NCBI GenBank assembly: GCA_016783245.1
Contig: JADHWY010000006.1
Span: forward strand, 1 to 38,372
DNA length: 38,372 nt
Source of the DNA: Dehalococcoidales bacterium
GTDB lineage: Bacteria; Chloroflexota; Dehalococcoidia; Dehalococcoidales; BS750m-G39
Reading direction: 5' to 3'
A model generated the notes under the pieces. The model was not told the origin of the DNA. It searched no databases and was given only the letters and a program-made list of their open reading frames with translations. The position numbers and the translations under genes are program-made. Shown in pieces: positions 26,947 through 37,088 of this stretch (positions within the stretch are counted from its first letter, which is position 1; every line of letters begins with the position of its first letter).

Positions 26947-28098
26947 ATGTCTCATCCAAACCAAAATCAAATAGAAGAGCCAGCCTTGAACCAAGCAAGG
27001 CAGGAGCAGGCGAGAGAGTACGCTAAAGCCGGGAGGCGTCTGGTCTTCGGCGACCTGGCGTTAGCTGGCGCTCTACTACTGCTCTTGGTATTCAGTGGCT
27101 TTTCCCTAAGGCTAACCGGGCTGCTTACTTTACCTATAGTTTCAGCCGCTAGTATTTACTTTGTCATCTTAATGCTGGGCTACGGAGTGCTATCAGCACC
27201 GCTAAGCTACTATGGTGGCTTTGTCCTGCCCCATCGCTATGGGCTGTCTATTCAAACGTTCGGTGGCTGGTTAGGCGATAAAGCTAAGTCCGGGGTACTA
27301 AGCTTGATATTTGGTGCTGGTATTGTAGCCGCCGTCTACTGGTTTATCACCAGCTTCCCTCAAACGTGGTGGCTACTCGGCTGGGGGCTAGTAGTTTTGC
27401 TCAGTTCGATTCTGACCACTCTGGCCCCGATTTTCATCGTGCCCCTGTTCTTCAAGATGAAGCCGCTGGATGACAATGAGCTCGAGCTTAGGCTGGAGAA
27501 ACTGGCACAGCGAGCTATGACCAGGGTTAGAGGCATCTATGCCATAGAGCTGAGCAGTAAAGGCACTACAGCTAATGCCGCCCTAATGGGGTTGGGCAAT
27601 ACCAAACGAATTGCCCTGAGCGATACCCTGCTTCAGCAATACTCACCACCGGAGATTGAAATAATTACCGCCCATGAGCTAGGACACCACCGCCATGGCG
27701 ATACCCTCAAGCTTCTTGTAATCCAGTCGGCTATTTTGCTAGTCGGATTCTATGTGGCTGACCTTGCCTTGAATGCCAGTGTGCTCCCTTTGGGCTTCAA
27801 TGGCATATCAGATATAGCCGCTCTGCCTCTGCTGATGCTCATATTTGCCGCCTTCAGCCTGGTAGTAATACCCCTGCTCAATAGTTATACCCGTCACCTG
27901 GAAATGGTTGCTGATGACTATGCCTTGAGGTTGACTGGTAACCCCAAATCATTTATCGATGCTATGACCAAGCTTACTGACCAGAATCTAGCTGAGGCAC
28001 AGCCCAGCCGCTGGGTAGAACTTCTCATCTATGACCACCCCAGTTACCACAGGCGAGTAGAGCATGCTCGCTACTACTTAATACACGAGGGAGAATAA
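26947..28098 (+). CDS. M48 family metallopeptidase (Ste24/CAAX protease-like)
   Basis: Zn motif AHELGHHRHGDTL, multiple TM segments, ADDYALRLTGNPKSFIDAMTKL...YDHPSYHRRVEHA. Confidence 0.9.
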   Translation: MSHPNQNQIEEPALNQARQEQAREYAKAGRRLVFGDLALAGALLLLLVFSGFSLRLTGLLTLPIVSAASIYFVILMLGYGVLSAPLSYYGGFVLPHRYGLSIQTFGGWLGDKAKSGVLSLIFGAGIVAAVYWFITSFPQTWWLLGWGLVVLLSSILTTLAPIFIVPLFFKMKPLDDNELELRLEKLAQRAMTRVRGIYAIELSSKGTTANAALMGLGNTKRIALSDTLLQQYSPPEIEIITAHELGHHRHGDTLKLLVIQSAILLVGFYVADLALNASVLPLGFNGISDIAALPLLMLIFAAFSLVVIPLLNSYTRHLEMVADDYALRLTGNPKSFIDAMTKLTDQNLAEAQPSRWVELLIYDHPSYHRRVEHARYYLIHEGE

Positions 28099-28099
28099 T

Positions 28100-28717
28100 T
28101 TGGTAAAGATTATATTAGTAAGACATGGTGAAACCGACTGGAACCAACTGAGACGGGTTCAAGGGGCTAATAGCAATACCAACCTAAGCCAAAAGGGAAA
28201 GGAGCAAGCTGAAAGCCTGGCGTTAAGGCTGAAGCCTGAGAGGATTCAGGCTATCTATTCCAGCCCGCTACAGCGCGCCCTAGATACCGCCCGAGCCATT
28301 GCTGACAACCACCAAATAGAGGTCGTTATCGAGCCAGCCCTGACAGAGATTGATGTCGGTGAATTGGAGGGGATACACTTAGAGAAGATAGGTAAACGCC
28401 TTGACCAACTTTTAACCAGCCAAGGTGAGGCATTGCTTAAAATGCCCGGTGGGGAGTCATTAGCCGGAGTACAACAAAGGGTATGGAGCACTATCCAACG
28501 CCTGATAGGTCGACATTCTGACGGGGTAATAGTAGTGGTCAGCCATTACTTCGTTATTTTGACCATCATCTGCTCGGTGCTCAACCTGCCCTTATCCCAC
28601 ATTGGCAGACTCAGGCTGGGCGTGGGCAGTATCAGCACCATCACCTTCGATGGAGAAGTCCCACGCCTACTCCTATTCAATGATAGTTGTCACCTAACAA
28701 GCGACAAATCTTGGTAA
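28100..28717 (+). CDS. Histidine phosphatase family protein (CobC/phosphoglycerate mutase-like)
   Basis: IILVRHGETDWNQLRRVQG RHG motif; IYSSPLQRALDTA; EIDVGELEG. Confidence 0.92.
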   Translation: MVKIILVRHGETDWNQLRRVQGANSNTNLSQKGKEQAESLALRLKPERIQAIYSSPLQRALDTARAIADNHQIEVVIEPALTEIDVGELEGIHLEKIGKRLDQLLTSQGEALLKMPGGESLAGVQQRVWSTIQRLIGRHSDGVIVVVSHYFVILTIICSVLNLPLSHIGRLRLGVGSISTITFDGEVPRLLLFNDSCHLTSDKSW

Positions 28718-28726
28718 TAATACGGG

Positions 28727-30157
28727 ATGAAGAGAGAAAGGCAACAGCCAATACTGGAGCAGCGAGTGCTCCGTTTTATTCAAGAGCATCACCTGGTATC
28801 AGGCGGTGAGAAGCTGCTGGTGGCAGTATCTGGTGGACCAGATTCTGTGTGCCTGCTCCATATTCTGGACAAGCTGCAGAAGGAGCTAACGATAAGGCTA
28901 TACGTTGCTCACCTCAACCACCAACTGCGAGGCGCTGAGTCTGAGGCTGACGCCGGCTATGTTTCCGATTTAGCCCACCAACTGGGTATTCCAGCCATTA
29001 TAGACAGACGGGATGTAAAGGGCCATCAAGCCCAGCAACACCTTTCATTGGAAGAGGCAGCGCGTGAGGTCCGATATAGCTTCCTGGCTCAGGTGGCAAG
29101 GTCTATTGGTGCCGACCGGGTGGCGGTAGGACACACTATGGACGACCATATAGAGACCATACTGATGCACCTCATCAGAGGAACAGGAACCAGGGGGCTA
29201 CGGGGATTGCAACCGATTACTGTCTGGCAATCGGGGTCGAATAGCCTAACTATAGTAAGGCCTCTTCTGGCAGTAAGCCATCAAGAGACGGAAGACTATT
29301 GTCACCACCACCAGCTTATGCCCCGACTCGATGTCTCAAACCTTTCACTATCGCCACTGAGAAACAGGATACGCCATCAGCTCCTGCCCCTGCTCGAGAG
29401 CTATAACCCGCGTGTAGCTGAAGCCTTGCTCCGAACTGGTCGCATTACCAGTGATGACATCGACTTCCTGGATAAAGAAATTGTCCGATTATGGGATGAG
29501 ATTGCTCAAGAACAAGAAAGGGCCATTTTTTTAGACAGGGAAAGGTTTGACCAATTGCCCTCCGCCCTGCAACGATACCTGCTTAGAGCATCGGCAGAAA
29601 AACTGCTGGGCAGTGCTAAGGACATTGAAACGCGCCACATCGAAGCCATGATGTCAGCGCTAAACAAGCCAGCGGGGAAAAAGCTCAACCTGCCTGGAGG
29701 TATAATCTTTTCCATAGAATACAACAAATATCTAATCAGTCGTGACCCGGCTGCCTTATCACCCTTCCCCATTCTAAGAGACGAGTTTCAATTAAAGATT
29801 CCTGGCGAAACCCTGCTACCTGGTTGGCGCATAGAGGCAACCATCGTAAGCAAGGAGCAAATGTCAGAGGAAGACAAGGATTTTATCGCCTACTTTGACC
29901 TTGATAAAACGGGCGATAAACTGCTAGTGCGCTCTCGCCAGCCGGGGGACAGGTTTCAGCCACTGGGCATGAGCCAGCCCAAGAAGGTAAATGAGTTTAT
30001 GATAGACGCCAAAATCCCCAATGCCTGGCGCCAGCAAACCCCCATTGTCTGCTCACCACAGCAAATCCTGTGGGTCGTTGGCTGGCGCATAGATGACAGG
30101 GCGAAGATTACCGATAATACTAATCAGATTCTATGCTTGAAATTTCAGCGGAGCTAA
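28727..30157 (+). CDS. tilS: tRNA(Ile)-lysidine synthetase
   Basis: LLVAVSGGPDSVCLLHIL PP-loop, HLNHQLRGAESEADA, VGHTMDDHIETILMHLIRGTG, C-terminal TilS substrate-binding domain. Confidence 0.96.
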   Translation: MKRERQQPILEQRVLRFIQEHHLVSGGEKLLVAVSGGPDSVCLLHILDKLQKELTIRLYVAHLNHQLRGAESEADAGYVSDLAHQLGIPAIIDRRDVKGHQAQQHLSLEEAAREVRYSFLAQVARSIGADRVAVGHTMDDHIETILMHLIRGTGTRGLRGLQPITVWQSGSNSLTIVRPLLAVSHQETEDYCHHHQLMPRLDVSNLSLSPLRNRIRHQLLPLLESYNPRVAEALLRTGRITSDDIDFLDKEIVRLWDEIAQEQERAIFLDRERFDQLPSALQRYLLRASAEKLLGSAKDIETRHIEAMMSALNKPAGKKLNLPGGIIFSIEYNKYLISRDPAALSPFPILRDEFQLKIPGETLLPGWRIEATIVSKEQMSEEDKDFIAYFDLDKTGDKLLVRSRQPGDRFQPLGMSQPKKVNEFMIDAKIPNAWRQQTPIVCSPQQILWVVGWRIDDRAKITDNTNQILCLKFQRS

Positions 30158-30267
30158 ATCAGCCCCCCATTATAAGTCATTTATTCAAGGTAGATTGAAG
30201 GGGCTTTGGAATATATATCCACATCATGGAGAGGGGGACTAAGGGGGTGAGGTTGAAAATAACCTCA

Positions 30268-31797
30268 TCACATTATGCGTTTGAGCCGGGGGTTGGGGGT
30301 AATACCGGGGATTCGGCCCCTTTTAGCAATTGGCTTGCCCTCCACCTCATGCAGGTCAGCGGTAAAATCGATGGGCTTAGCCCCGGTGATGTAACTGCCG
30401 ACACCAAAGCCATCAACTGGCGCCCCCTCCTCAACAAACTGCCTAATACGTTCCACGCTAACGCCACCGCTGACGAAAATCCCCACCTTCTTAAAGCCGG
30501 CTAAATCCAGCCTGACTCTGACCTCCTTGACCAGGTCAGGGGTAACCTTACCCCGTTCAGCGGGGGTATCAAGACGCACACTATTGAGCTTCTCACCCAG
30601 CGCCTGAGCCACCAGTAGAGATTCCTCAGCCTCATCCTTAAAGGTATCAACCAGAGAGACCCGAGACACCCCAGCCGGCATATACTTATCAAAGGCCAGG
30701 ATAGCCTTAACCGTATCCCCCATAACTAAAATCAGAGAATGAGGTATAGTCCCTGACGGCTCAATACCAGCCAGCTTAGCCCCAGCCACACTGGAGCAGC
30801 CAGCGCAGCCACCAATAACAGCTGAGTAGTCCATTATCCCAGCCACAGAAGGATGAACATGGCGGGCACCAAAGCTGATAACAGGTATCCCCTGGGCTGC
30901 TTCCACACACTCCCTGGCAGCAGTTGCCCAACCACTACAGTGGGATAGAATACCATCTATAGCCGTTTCATACAGCCCATAGCTCTGATAGGGGGCAGTT
31001 ATACGCAATACCACCTCCTTCTCTTTCATGGTTTCACCCTCAGCCAGAGCCCATACCTCGCGATGAACCTCAGGTAAAACCCGAGAGAGCAGAGCTTTAA
31101 CCTCTTCCACACCGCAGAATACCCCTGCCCTACCGGAGAAAAACTCCATAGTTGCAACCGGGTTAAGCCCTTCATGACGCAATATTTCAACAGTGCGAGT
31201 AAAGTAAACATCGGCCGTCTCACCAGACAAGACAGCCTCAGGGGGCTCAAACTTGGCTGGTTTGGCCTGACTAACCCCCGAGCTTGCCAGCTTAGCCCCT
31301 AATGTGTGTTCCATGTGCCCCAGGGCAAAGTGGTGTGCCTTTTCATCGAAGGAGGCAACGCAGTCAACGGGCACCTCTACCTCATAACCACGGATTCTGG
31401 CATCAGCCACAGCGTACAATACACAGATGTGAGTACATACCCCACAAACAATCAACTTCTCTGGCTTGAGCTTAAGCAGCTTCCCCTCAAGCGGGGTATC
31501 AAAAAACGAGCTATAGGTCCTTTTGGGTATTATTTCGCCCTCATACTGGGCTAATTCTGGAATGACCTCTGCCTCGGCGGTGCCCTCAATACAGTGCAGA
31601 GGAAACATGTTGAACTCAGGGTCATCGGGAGCATGATGGTCACAAAGAAAGAATACTGTGGAGCCTTGGGCAAGCTCCCGCTCCAGCAGATGTTGGACAT
31701 TAGGGATTATGCGGCGAGCTCTCTCCCCACAATACAAAGGATAGCCCTCCTCCAGAAAACCTCTGAGCATATCGGAAACTAATACTACTTTAGCCAT
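30268..31797 (-). CDS. Fusion: cysteine hydrolase (isochorismatase/nicotinamidase-like) + nicotinate phosphoribosyltransferase
   Basis: N-terminus VLVSDMLRGFLEEGYPLYCG...VCGVCTHICVLYAVADARIRGYEVEVPVDCVASF (isochorismatase-like); C-terminus SFGARHVHPSVAGIMDYSAVIGGCAGCSSVAGAKLAGIEPSGTIPHSLIL...VDGFGVGSYITGA (NAPRTase). Confidence 0.88.
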   Translation of the reverse strand: MAKVVLVSDMLRGFLEEGYPLYCGERARRIIPNVQHLLERELAQGSTVFFLCDHHAPDDPEFNMFPLHCIEGTAEAEVIPELAQYEGEIIPKRTYSSFFDTPLEGKLLKLKPEKLIVCGVCTHICVLYAVADARIRGYEVEVPVDCVASFDEKAHHFALGHMEHTLGAKLASSGVSQAKPAKFEPPEAVLSGETADVYFTRTVEILRHEGLNPVATMEFFSGRAGVFCGVEEVKALLSRVLPEVHREVWALAEGETMKEKEVVLRITAPYQSYGLYETAIDGILSHCSGWATAARECVEAAQGIPVISFGARHVHPSVAGIMDYSAVIGGCAGCSSVAGAKLAGIEPSGTIPHSLILVMGDTVKAILAFDKYMPAGVSRVSLVDTFKDEAEESLLVAQALGEKLNSVRLDTPAERGKVTPDLVKEVRVRLDLAGFKKVGIFVSGGVSVERIRQFVEEGAPVDGFGVGSYITGAKPIDFTADLHEVEGKPIAKRGRIPGITPNPRLKRIM

Positions 31798-31820
31798 AGT
31801 CCTTCCTCCAAGATTAGAGC

Positions 31821-33365
31821 TTAGTGCCTGAAATGCCGTTCGCCGGTAAAAACCATAGCTATGTCGTGTTCATCGGCTGCCTTAATTGAATCCTCATCCC
31901 TTATCGAGCCGCCGGGCTGGATAATGGCTGTTATTCCAGCAGTAGCTGCCGTCTCGACCACATCAGGAAAGGGGAACATAGCATCCGAAGCCAGAACACT
32001 ACCTGCAGCTTTGTCTCCAGCCTTTTCCTCAGCTATCTGAGCACTGATAATCCGGCTGGGCTGTCCTGCTCCCATCCCCAAAAGTGTCTTATCCTTAGCC
32101 AGCACAATAGCATTCGACTTTATATGCTTAACCACTCGCCAAGCGAAAAGCAGGTCTTCTATTTCACCCTTAGTTGGCTCACGCTTGGTTACTGTTTTCA
32201 AGCTAACGCTATCTTCGGGTAGAGAATCTGAACTCTGGACAAGGAACCCGCCCTTTACCCTGCGAAAATCAAGATAGCCTGTCGGCGCCACATCATAACC
32301 TGGCGGCAGTTGAGCAACAAGAATACGTAAATCCTTCTTGCGTTTTAATAACTCCAGTGCCTCAGTCTCGTATTCCGGGGCGATGACTATCTCATAGAAG
32401 ACGGGCTTTATTGCCTCAGCCATGGCTAAGGTAACCACCCGGTTTGAAGCGACAATGCCACCGAAGGCAGCTACCGGGTCGCCACTAAAAGCACGCCGAT
32501 AGGCTTCAGCAATATCATTGTGACTTGCCAAGCCACAGGGATTAGTGTGCTTGATAATGGCTACCGAAGGTGCGGCAAAGTCAGTTACTGCTCCCCAGGC
32601 AGCATCAGCATCCAGAATATTATTAAACGAAAGCTCCTTACCCCATAACTGCTCAGCCCAGGTGATGCCAGTCTCCAGTCTGGTTTCCACCGCTTGCTCG
32701 GCATAGAAGGCAGCCTGCTGATGCGGATTCTCACCATAACGAAGTCCATAGCGCTTCCTCAGGGCTATGGTCATCTCCTCGGGAAAGCCTTCCATATCCC
32801 GCCTCAGATACTGCGAAATTGCCGTATCATAGATAGCCACATGCTGAAAAGCCTTCTGTGCCAGCCTTTTACGCTCAGCTAGGTCTACATCTCCTCCCTT
32901 CAATTTCTCCAGAACTGGCTGGTAATCTTGAGGGTCTACTAACACGACGACGCTAGGAAAATTCTTGGCTGCCGCCCGAATCAAGGTTGGTCCACCAATA
33001 TCAATGTTCTCCAGCGCCTCATCAAGGGCGACGCCTTCTCTGGATACAGTCTGGACAAAGGGGTAAAGATTAACCGCTACCAGGTCAATAGCCCCGATAT
33101 TATTCTCGGCTAGCTGTGCCATATGACCGGGCACATTACGCTTGGCCAGAATGCCACCATGAACTGCCGGGTGTAATGTCTTTACCCTGCCGTCAAGAAT
33201 CTCAGGAAATCCGGTAAGTTCAGAGACACTTTTCACTGGAACCTGAGCCTCTGCTAATGCCTTCTTGGTGCCGCCGGTGCTGAATACTTCAAATCCAAGC
33301 TGGCTCAAATCTCTAGCAAAATCGGTGACGCCGGCTTTGTCAGAAACACTGATAATGGCTCGCAT
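31821..33365 (-). CDS. purH: Bifunctional AICAR formyltransferase/IMP cyclohydrolase
   Basis: [35 protein letters not shown]...LKYGENPHQ-like [13 protein letters not shown]...KHTNPCG...[10 protein letters not shown]. Confidence 0.97.
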   Translation of the reverse strand: MRAIISVSDKAGVTDFARDLSQLGFEVFSTGGTKKALAEAQVPVKSVSELTGFPEILDGRVKTLHPAVHGGILAKRNVPGHMAQLAENNIGAIDLVAVNLYPFVQTVSREGVALDEALENIDIGGPTLIRAAAKNFPSVVVLVDPQDYQPVLEKLKGGDVDLAERKRLAQKAFQHVAIYDTAISQYLRRDMEGFPEEMTIALRKRYGLRYGENPHQQAAFYAEQAVETRLETGITWAEQLWGKELSFNNILDADAAWGAVTDFAAPSVAIIKHTNPCGLASHNDIAEAYRRAFSGDPVAAFGGIVASNRVVTLAMAEAIKPVFYEIVIAPEYETEALELLKRKKDLRILVAQLPPGYDVAPTGYLDFRRVKGGFLVQSSDSLPEDSVSLKTVTKREPTKGEIEDLLFAWRVVKHIKSNAIVLAKDKTLLGMGAGQPSRIISAQIAEEKAGDKAAGSVLASDAMFPFPDVVETAATAGITAIIQPGGSIRDEDSIKAADEHDIAMVFTGERHFRH

Positions 33366-33374
33366 AAATACCTC

Positions 33375-34487
33375 CTATTCTTGAATAATTACCCTCGCCT
33401 GTTCTCTCTGCTTTACCACTTCACCAACAACCTTAGCTTCAGGTAATGCTTTGGTGAGCTGGTTGACATCGCCTGATGAGCAAATAACTACCATGCCGAT
33501 GCCCATATTAAACACACGATACATCTCGTTTCGGTCAACATTACCCCGCTGCTGAATGAGCTGGAAAATAGGGAGCACTGTCCATGCCTGGCCATGAAAT
33601 TGCGCCGCCATACCCTGAGGTAAAATTCGGGGCACATTATCAATTAAGCCACCGCCGGTGATATGTGCCATACCCTTAATAACCGGCAGCAGTGGCTTCA
33701 ACTGATGATAATAGCAGCGGTGAGGCTCCAGAAGCTCCTCACCCAGGGTTCGACCTAGCTCAGGGTAATAAGTATGTAATACAGATTGGGTAACACCAAA
33801 GAGCTTGCGCACCAGAGAATAACCGTTGGTATGCAGTCCGCTGGAGGGTAAGCCGATAATGGCATCACCGATGCCTATCGCCTTCCCCATGATAATCTTT
33901 TCTTTCTCCACCACCCCGATTATAAAGCCTACCAGGTCATAATCCTCCCCGGCATATAGCCCAGGCATCTCTGCCGTCTCACCACCAATAAGGGCACAGC
34001 CAACCTCGCGGCAGGCCTGAGCCAGCCCCTGAGCGATAGCCTCCACCCGCTCTGGCATCAGCTTGCCCATAGCAATGTAGTCCAAAAAGAAGAGCGGCTC
34101 AGCACCACAGGTAAGTATGTCATTAACGCAGTGATTGACGATGTCAATACCAACAGTATCATGCTTGGCTAAAGCAGAGGCAATCTTCAGCTTAGTGCCT
34201 ACCCCGTCAACGCTGGACACCAGGACTGGATGCTTAAACCCCTCAAACTCAAAAAGTCCGCCAAAGAAACCCAAGCCAGTCAAGACTTCAGGACCAACGG
34301 TTGAACGGGCATGCTTACTTATCAGCTCCTTGGCTTTAGCCGCAGCATCAATATTAACACCGGCCGCAGCATAGGTATCTTTAATCTGCTCGCCTCCTGT
34401 AGTAGCAATCACTTTTGCTAAAAACAGCGTAATTACTCTCTTGCTCTTCGACCAGCAGCCGCCGCCAAAGGTGCCACCGCAAGCCAA
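33375..34487 (-). CDS. purM: Phosphoribosylformylglycinamidine cyclo-ligase (ORF extent; probable start ATT at 34385)
   Basis: DTYAAAGVNIDAAAKAKELI, SSVDGVGTKLKIA, HCVNDILTCGAEPLFFLDY, GGETAEMPGLY, HITGGGLIDNVPRILP. The first 34 residues of the ORF look non-PurM. Confidence 0.95.
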   Translation of the reverse strand: MACGGTFGGGCWSKSKRVITLFLAKVIATTGGEQIKDTYAAAGVNIDAAAKAKELISKHARSTVGPEVLTGLGFFGGLFEFEGFKHPVLVSSVDGVGTKLKIASALAKHDTVGIDIVNHCVNDILTCGAEPLFFLDYIAMGKLMPERVEAIAQGLAQACREVGCALIGGETAEMPGLYAGEDYDLVGFIIGVVEKEKIIMGKAIGIGDAIIGLPSSGLHTNGYSLVRKLFGVTQSVLHTYYPELGRTLGEELLEPHRCYYHQLKPLLPVIKGMAHITGGGLIDNVPRILPQGMAAQFHGQAWTVLPIFQLIQQRGNVDRNEMYRVFNMGIGMVVICSSGDVNQLTKALPEAKVVGEVVKQREQARVIIQE

Positions 34488-34633
34488 AGGGTGATAGTTA
34501 TCAACATAGCCATGGGATAGCCTATTTTTTCTATACCGAAGTCTGGAGCAATAACACCCCAGAGAAGCATTGTAATGAAAGAACTCAAAAAGAAGCCGGG
34601 TATAGCCGCCAGTATTGTAAAGTAACCTATCAT
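34433..34633 (-). CDS. Small two-TM membrane protein of unknown function between purF and purM
   Basis: 66 aa ORF MIGYFTILAAIPGFFLSSFITMLLWGVIAPDFGIEKIGYPMAMLITITLWLAVAPLAAAAGRRARE with two hydrophobic stretches; fits between purF and the ATT-start purM; upstream aggaggc-like RBS (…aaggaggctgatATG). Confidence 0.65.
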   Translation of the reverse strand: MIGYFTILAAIPGFFLSSFITMLLWGVIAPDFGIEKIGYPMAMLITITLWLAVAPLAAAAGRRARE

Positions 34634-34779
34634 ATCAGCCTCCTTATATTGATATCGGAGCAGTTAGCTCCCAGCTATTAATAATGGTGAGTTTAATCAT
34701 ATCACTTCGGGCAGCCCAGTTGCAATCACAGGAGGAGAAGGAGAGTCTATCTCAATAGGTGTCAAAAAGGTGCTTCAGC

Positions 34780-36201
34780 TCAGCGCTGCTTTATGCCAAA
34801 GGGGCCTTGGTAATCAGACGACATATCCTCCAGTGCCAACTTATCCATCTCAAGCTGCACTGGTATAGGGTAGTCGCCAGTGAAGCAAGCCATGCAGAAA
34901 ATGTCCTTGGGCAAACCCACAGCTTCAACCAGCCCGTCGATGCTCAAATAGCCCAGTGAGTCAGCCCCGATAAAATCTCTAACCTCAGGTATAGTTTTTT
35001 GAGCAGCGATTAGCTCCCAGCGGGTAGCCATATCTACGCCGAAGAAGCAGGGATAGCGAATAGGCGGGGCACAGATACGCATATGCACCTCCCTAGCCCC
35101 TGCCCTTTTCAACAGCTTCACTACTTGAGGGGTAGTAGTACCACGGACAATGCTATCGTCAATCACCACCATTCGCTTGCCATCCAACATCTGGGGCAGG
35201 GGGTTAAATTTCAGCTTAACACCAAGGTCCCTAATTCGCTGGTCAGGCTCAATAAAGGTTCGCCCAACATAGCGATTCTTGAGCAATCCTTCACATAGGG
35301 GGATATCTGAGCTACTAGAATAACCGATGCCAGCAGCGGTAGCTGAATCAGGCACTCCCATAACCAAATCGGCATCCACCGGGTGCTCCTGAGCCAGCCC
35401 CGCTCCCATGGCCTGCCGTGCTGGGTAAAGCAGTCGACCATTAATCACCGAATCAGGGCGGGCAAAGTAGATATACTCAAAGATACATAGCGCCCTTCTG
35501 CCTACCTCTTCCCGATAACTATCAACACCATTCTTAGTGATAGAAACTATCTCACCAGGCTCAATCTCCCTGATAAAGCTGGCTCCAATATGGTCAAGGG
35601 CGCAACTCTCCGAGGCTATAACCCAACCGCCATTAATAGTCCCCAGACATAACGGGCGTACACCAAAGGGGTCGCGAACTCCATACAAAGTATGGTTGGT
35701 CATGAGTGTTAGAGAATACGCCCCCTGAAGCCGATGCATAGCATACCTTATCTTGTCTGCCCAGCGTTTCTCAGGGGAAGAGAGGATAAGGTTAGCGATA
35801 ACCTCGGTATCCGTGGAGGTATAGAATGTATAGCCCTGGTCAGAGAGTTCTTGAGACAGGTGCTCAGCATTAACAATATTCCCATTATGGGCTATAGCGA
35901 TAGAATTTGAACCCTTACCCACCACCATAGGTTGGGTATTGGTTACCCGGCTGGAGCCTCTGGTGGAATAGCGATTATGACCGATGGCAATATCACCGCC
36001 GAGACGACTTAGCGAGTCCTCGGTAAATACCTGGGATACTAACCCCATCTTGGCATAAACCTGGAGCTTCCTACCATTGGTGGTAGCAATACCGGCGCTC
36101 TCTTGACCACGGTGCTGAAGAGCAAATAAAGCAAAAAAGGTAAGTCGAGCTACATCCTCGTCGGGGGCATAAACTCCAAAAACGCCGCAACTCTCGTGCA
36201 A
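34780..36201 (-). CDS. purF: Amidophosphoribosyltransferase
   Basis: MHESCGVFGVYAPDEDVARLTFFALFALQHRGQESAGIAT; VIDDSIVRGTTTPQVVKLLKRAGAREVHMRICAPP; Fe-S cysteines. Confidence 0.97.
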   Translation of the reverse strand: MHESCGVFGVYAPDEDVARLTFFALFALQHRGQESAGIATTNGRKLQVYAKMGLVSQVFTEDSLSRLGGDIAIGHNRYSTRGSSRVTNTQPMVVGKGSNSIAIAHNGNIVNAEHLSQELSDQGYTFYTSTDTEVIANLILSSPEKRWADKIRYAMHRLQGAYSLTLMTNHTLYGVRDPFGVRPLCLGTINGGWVIASESCALDHIGASFIREIEPGEIVSITKNGVDSYREEVGRRALCIFEYIYFARPDSVINGRLLYPARQAMGAGLAQEHPVDADLVMGVPDSATAAGIGYSSSSDIPLCEGLLKNRYVGRTFIEPDQRIRDLGVKLKFNPLPQMLDGKRMVVIDDSIVRGTTTPQVVKLLKRAGAREVHMRICAPPIRYPCFFGVDMATRWELIAAQKTIPEVRDFIGADSLGYLSIDGLVEAVGLPKDIFCMACFTGDYPIPVQLEMDKLALEDMSSDYQGPFGIKQR

Positions 36202-36223
36202 GTTTGCCTACCTCTCAATAGGT

Positions 36224-36252
36224 GCCCAGAAAAATCTAAGATTTTTCTGGGC
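36224..36252. terminator. Perfect hairpin upstream of purF / downstream of alpha/beta hydrolase
   Basis: GCCCAGAAAAATCT-A-AGATTTTTCTGGGC, 14-bp perfect arms; no clear external U-tract. Confidence 0.55.
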
Positions 36253-36311
36253 TTGAGTTCACCCTAACTAGCCCTACTATATTAAATTATAAACCATTTT
36301 CTATTCGCAGG

Positions 36312-37085
36312 TCAATTTATAAAACCTATCCTGGCATGAGATTTCAGCCAGTCTAAAACTATAGCCATCGCCCTATCATTCTGCCGTAGTCGGTGCCCTG
36401 CTCCATCCACTATGATGAGCTGCTTAGGCTCGCCTGCCCGAGCATATAGCTTATAGGCATGACTGACCTCGACAGTTTCATCCTCGCTGCCATGCACCAG
36501 CAATAAAGGTCTGGGAGCAATTCCAGCCACATAATCGATAGGGTTAACCAGCTTGAAACCACCAAGCCACTCTTCGGCAGAATGAGGAAAATCATCATCC
36601 CTGATGGCACCAATGCTGCGAAAGTGGTCGATGAGAGACTGTGGCTCATCAACCTGCGTAAAGAAGGTAAACTCTGCCGGGCCGGCACAGCTCACCACAG
36701 ATGATACCCTTTTATCCTGCGATGCCACATATACTGAAACGGCTGCCCCACCGCTAAAGCCAAGCAGTGACAGACGAGACTTATCCACCTCAGGCAAGGT
36801 GCCTAAATAATCAATGGCTGCCTTCAGGTCTCTGGTCCAGCCCAAAATATCCAGGTTCCCGCCGCTATCCCCAGTCCCCCTGAAGTTAAAAATCAATACA
36901 GCAAAGCCCTGACGACAAATCTGCTCCGCCGACATCGCATAGCCTCTATCATTGGGAGCTGGAATGCCAGCCGGGATACCATGACAAACACAAACAGTAG
37001 GATATGGCATCTTGCCAGCGGGCAGGTAAAACTGACCAACAATATTCAAGCCATCTACTTCCAGAGTAACAACCTTAGTGCGCAT
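36312..37085 (-). CDS. Alpha/beta hydrolase
   Basis: VCVCHGIPAGIPAPNDRGY...LLGFSGGAAVSVYVAS (GxSxG nucleophile elbow), LLVHGSEDETVEVSHAYKLY, GAGHRL. Confidence 0.92.
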   Translation of the reverse strand: MRTKVVTLEVDGLNIVGQFYLPAGKMPYPTVCVCHGIPAGIPAPNDRGYAMSAEQICRQGFAVLIFNFRGTGDSGGNLDILGWTRDLKAAIDYLGTLPEVDKSRLSLLGFSGGAAVSVYVASQDKRVSSVVSCAGPAEFTFFTQVDEPQSLIDHFRSIGAIRDDDFPHSAEEWLGGFKLVNPIDYVAGIAPRPLLLVHGSEDETVEVSHAYKLYARAGEPKQLIIVDGAGHRLRQNDRAMAIVLDWLKSHARIGFIN

Positions 37086-37088
37086 GAG

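Noticed and set aside
30161-30205. Possible AGCCCC...GGGGCT terminator between convergent tilS and NAPRTase genes
   Set aside because: Only a 6-bp stem around a ~33-nt loop; insufficient support.
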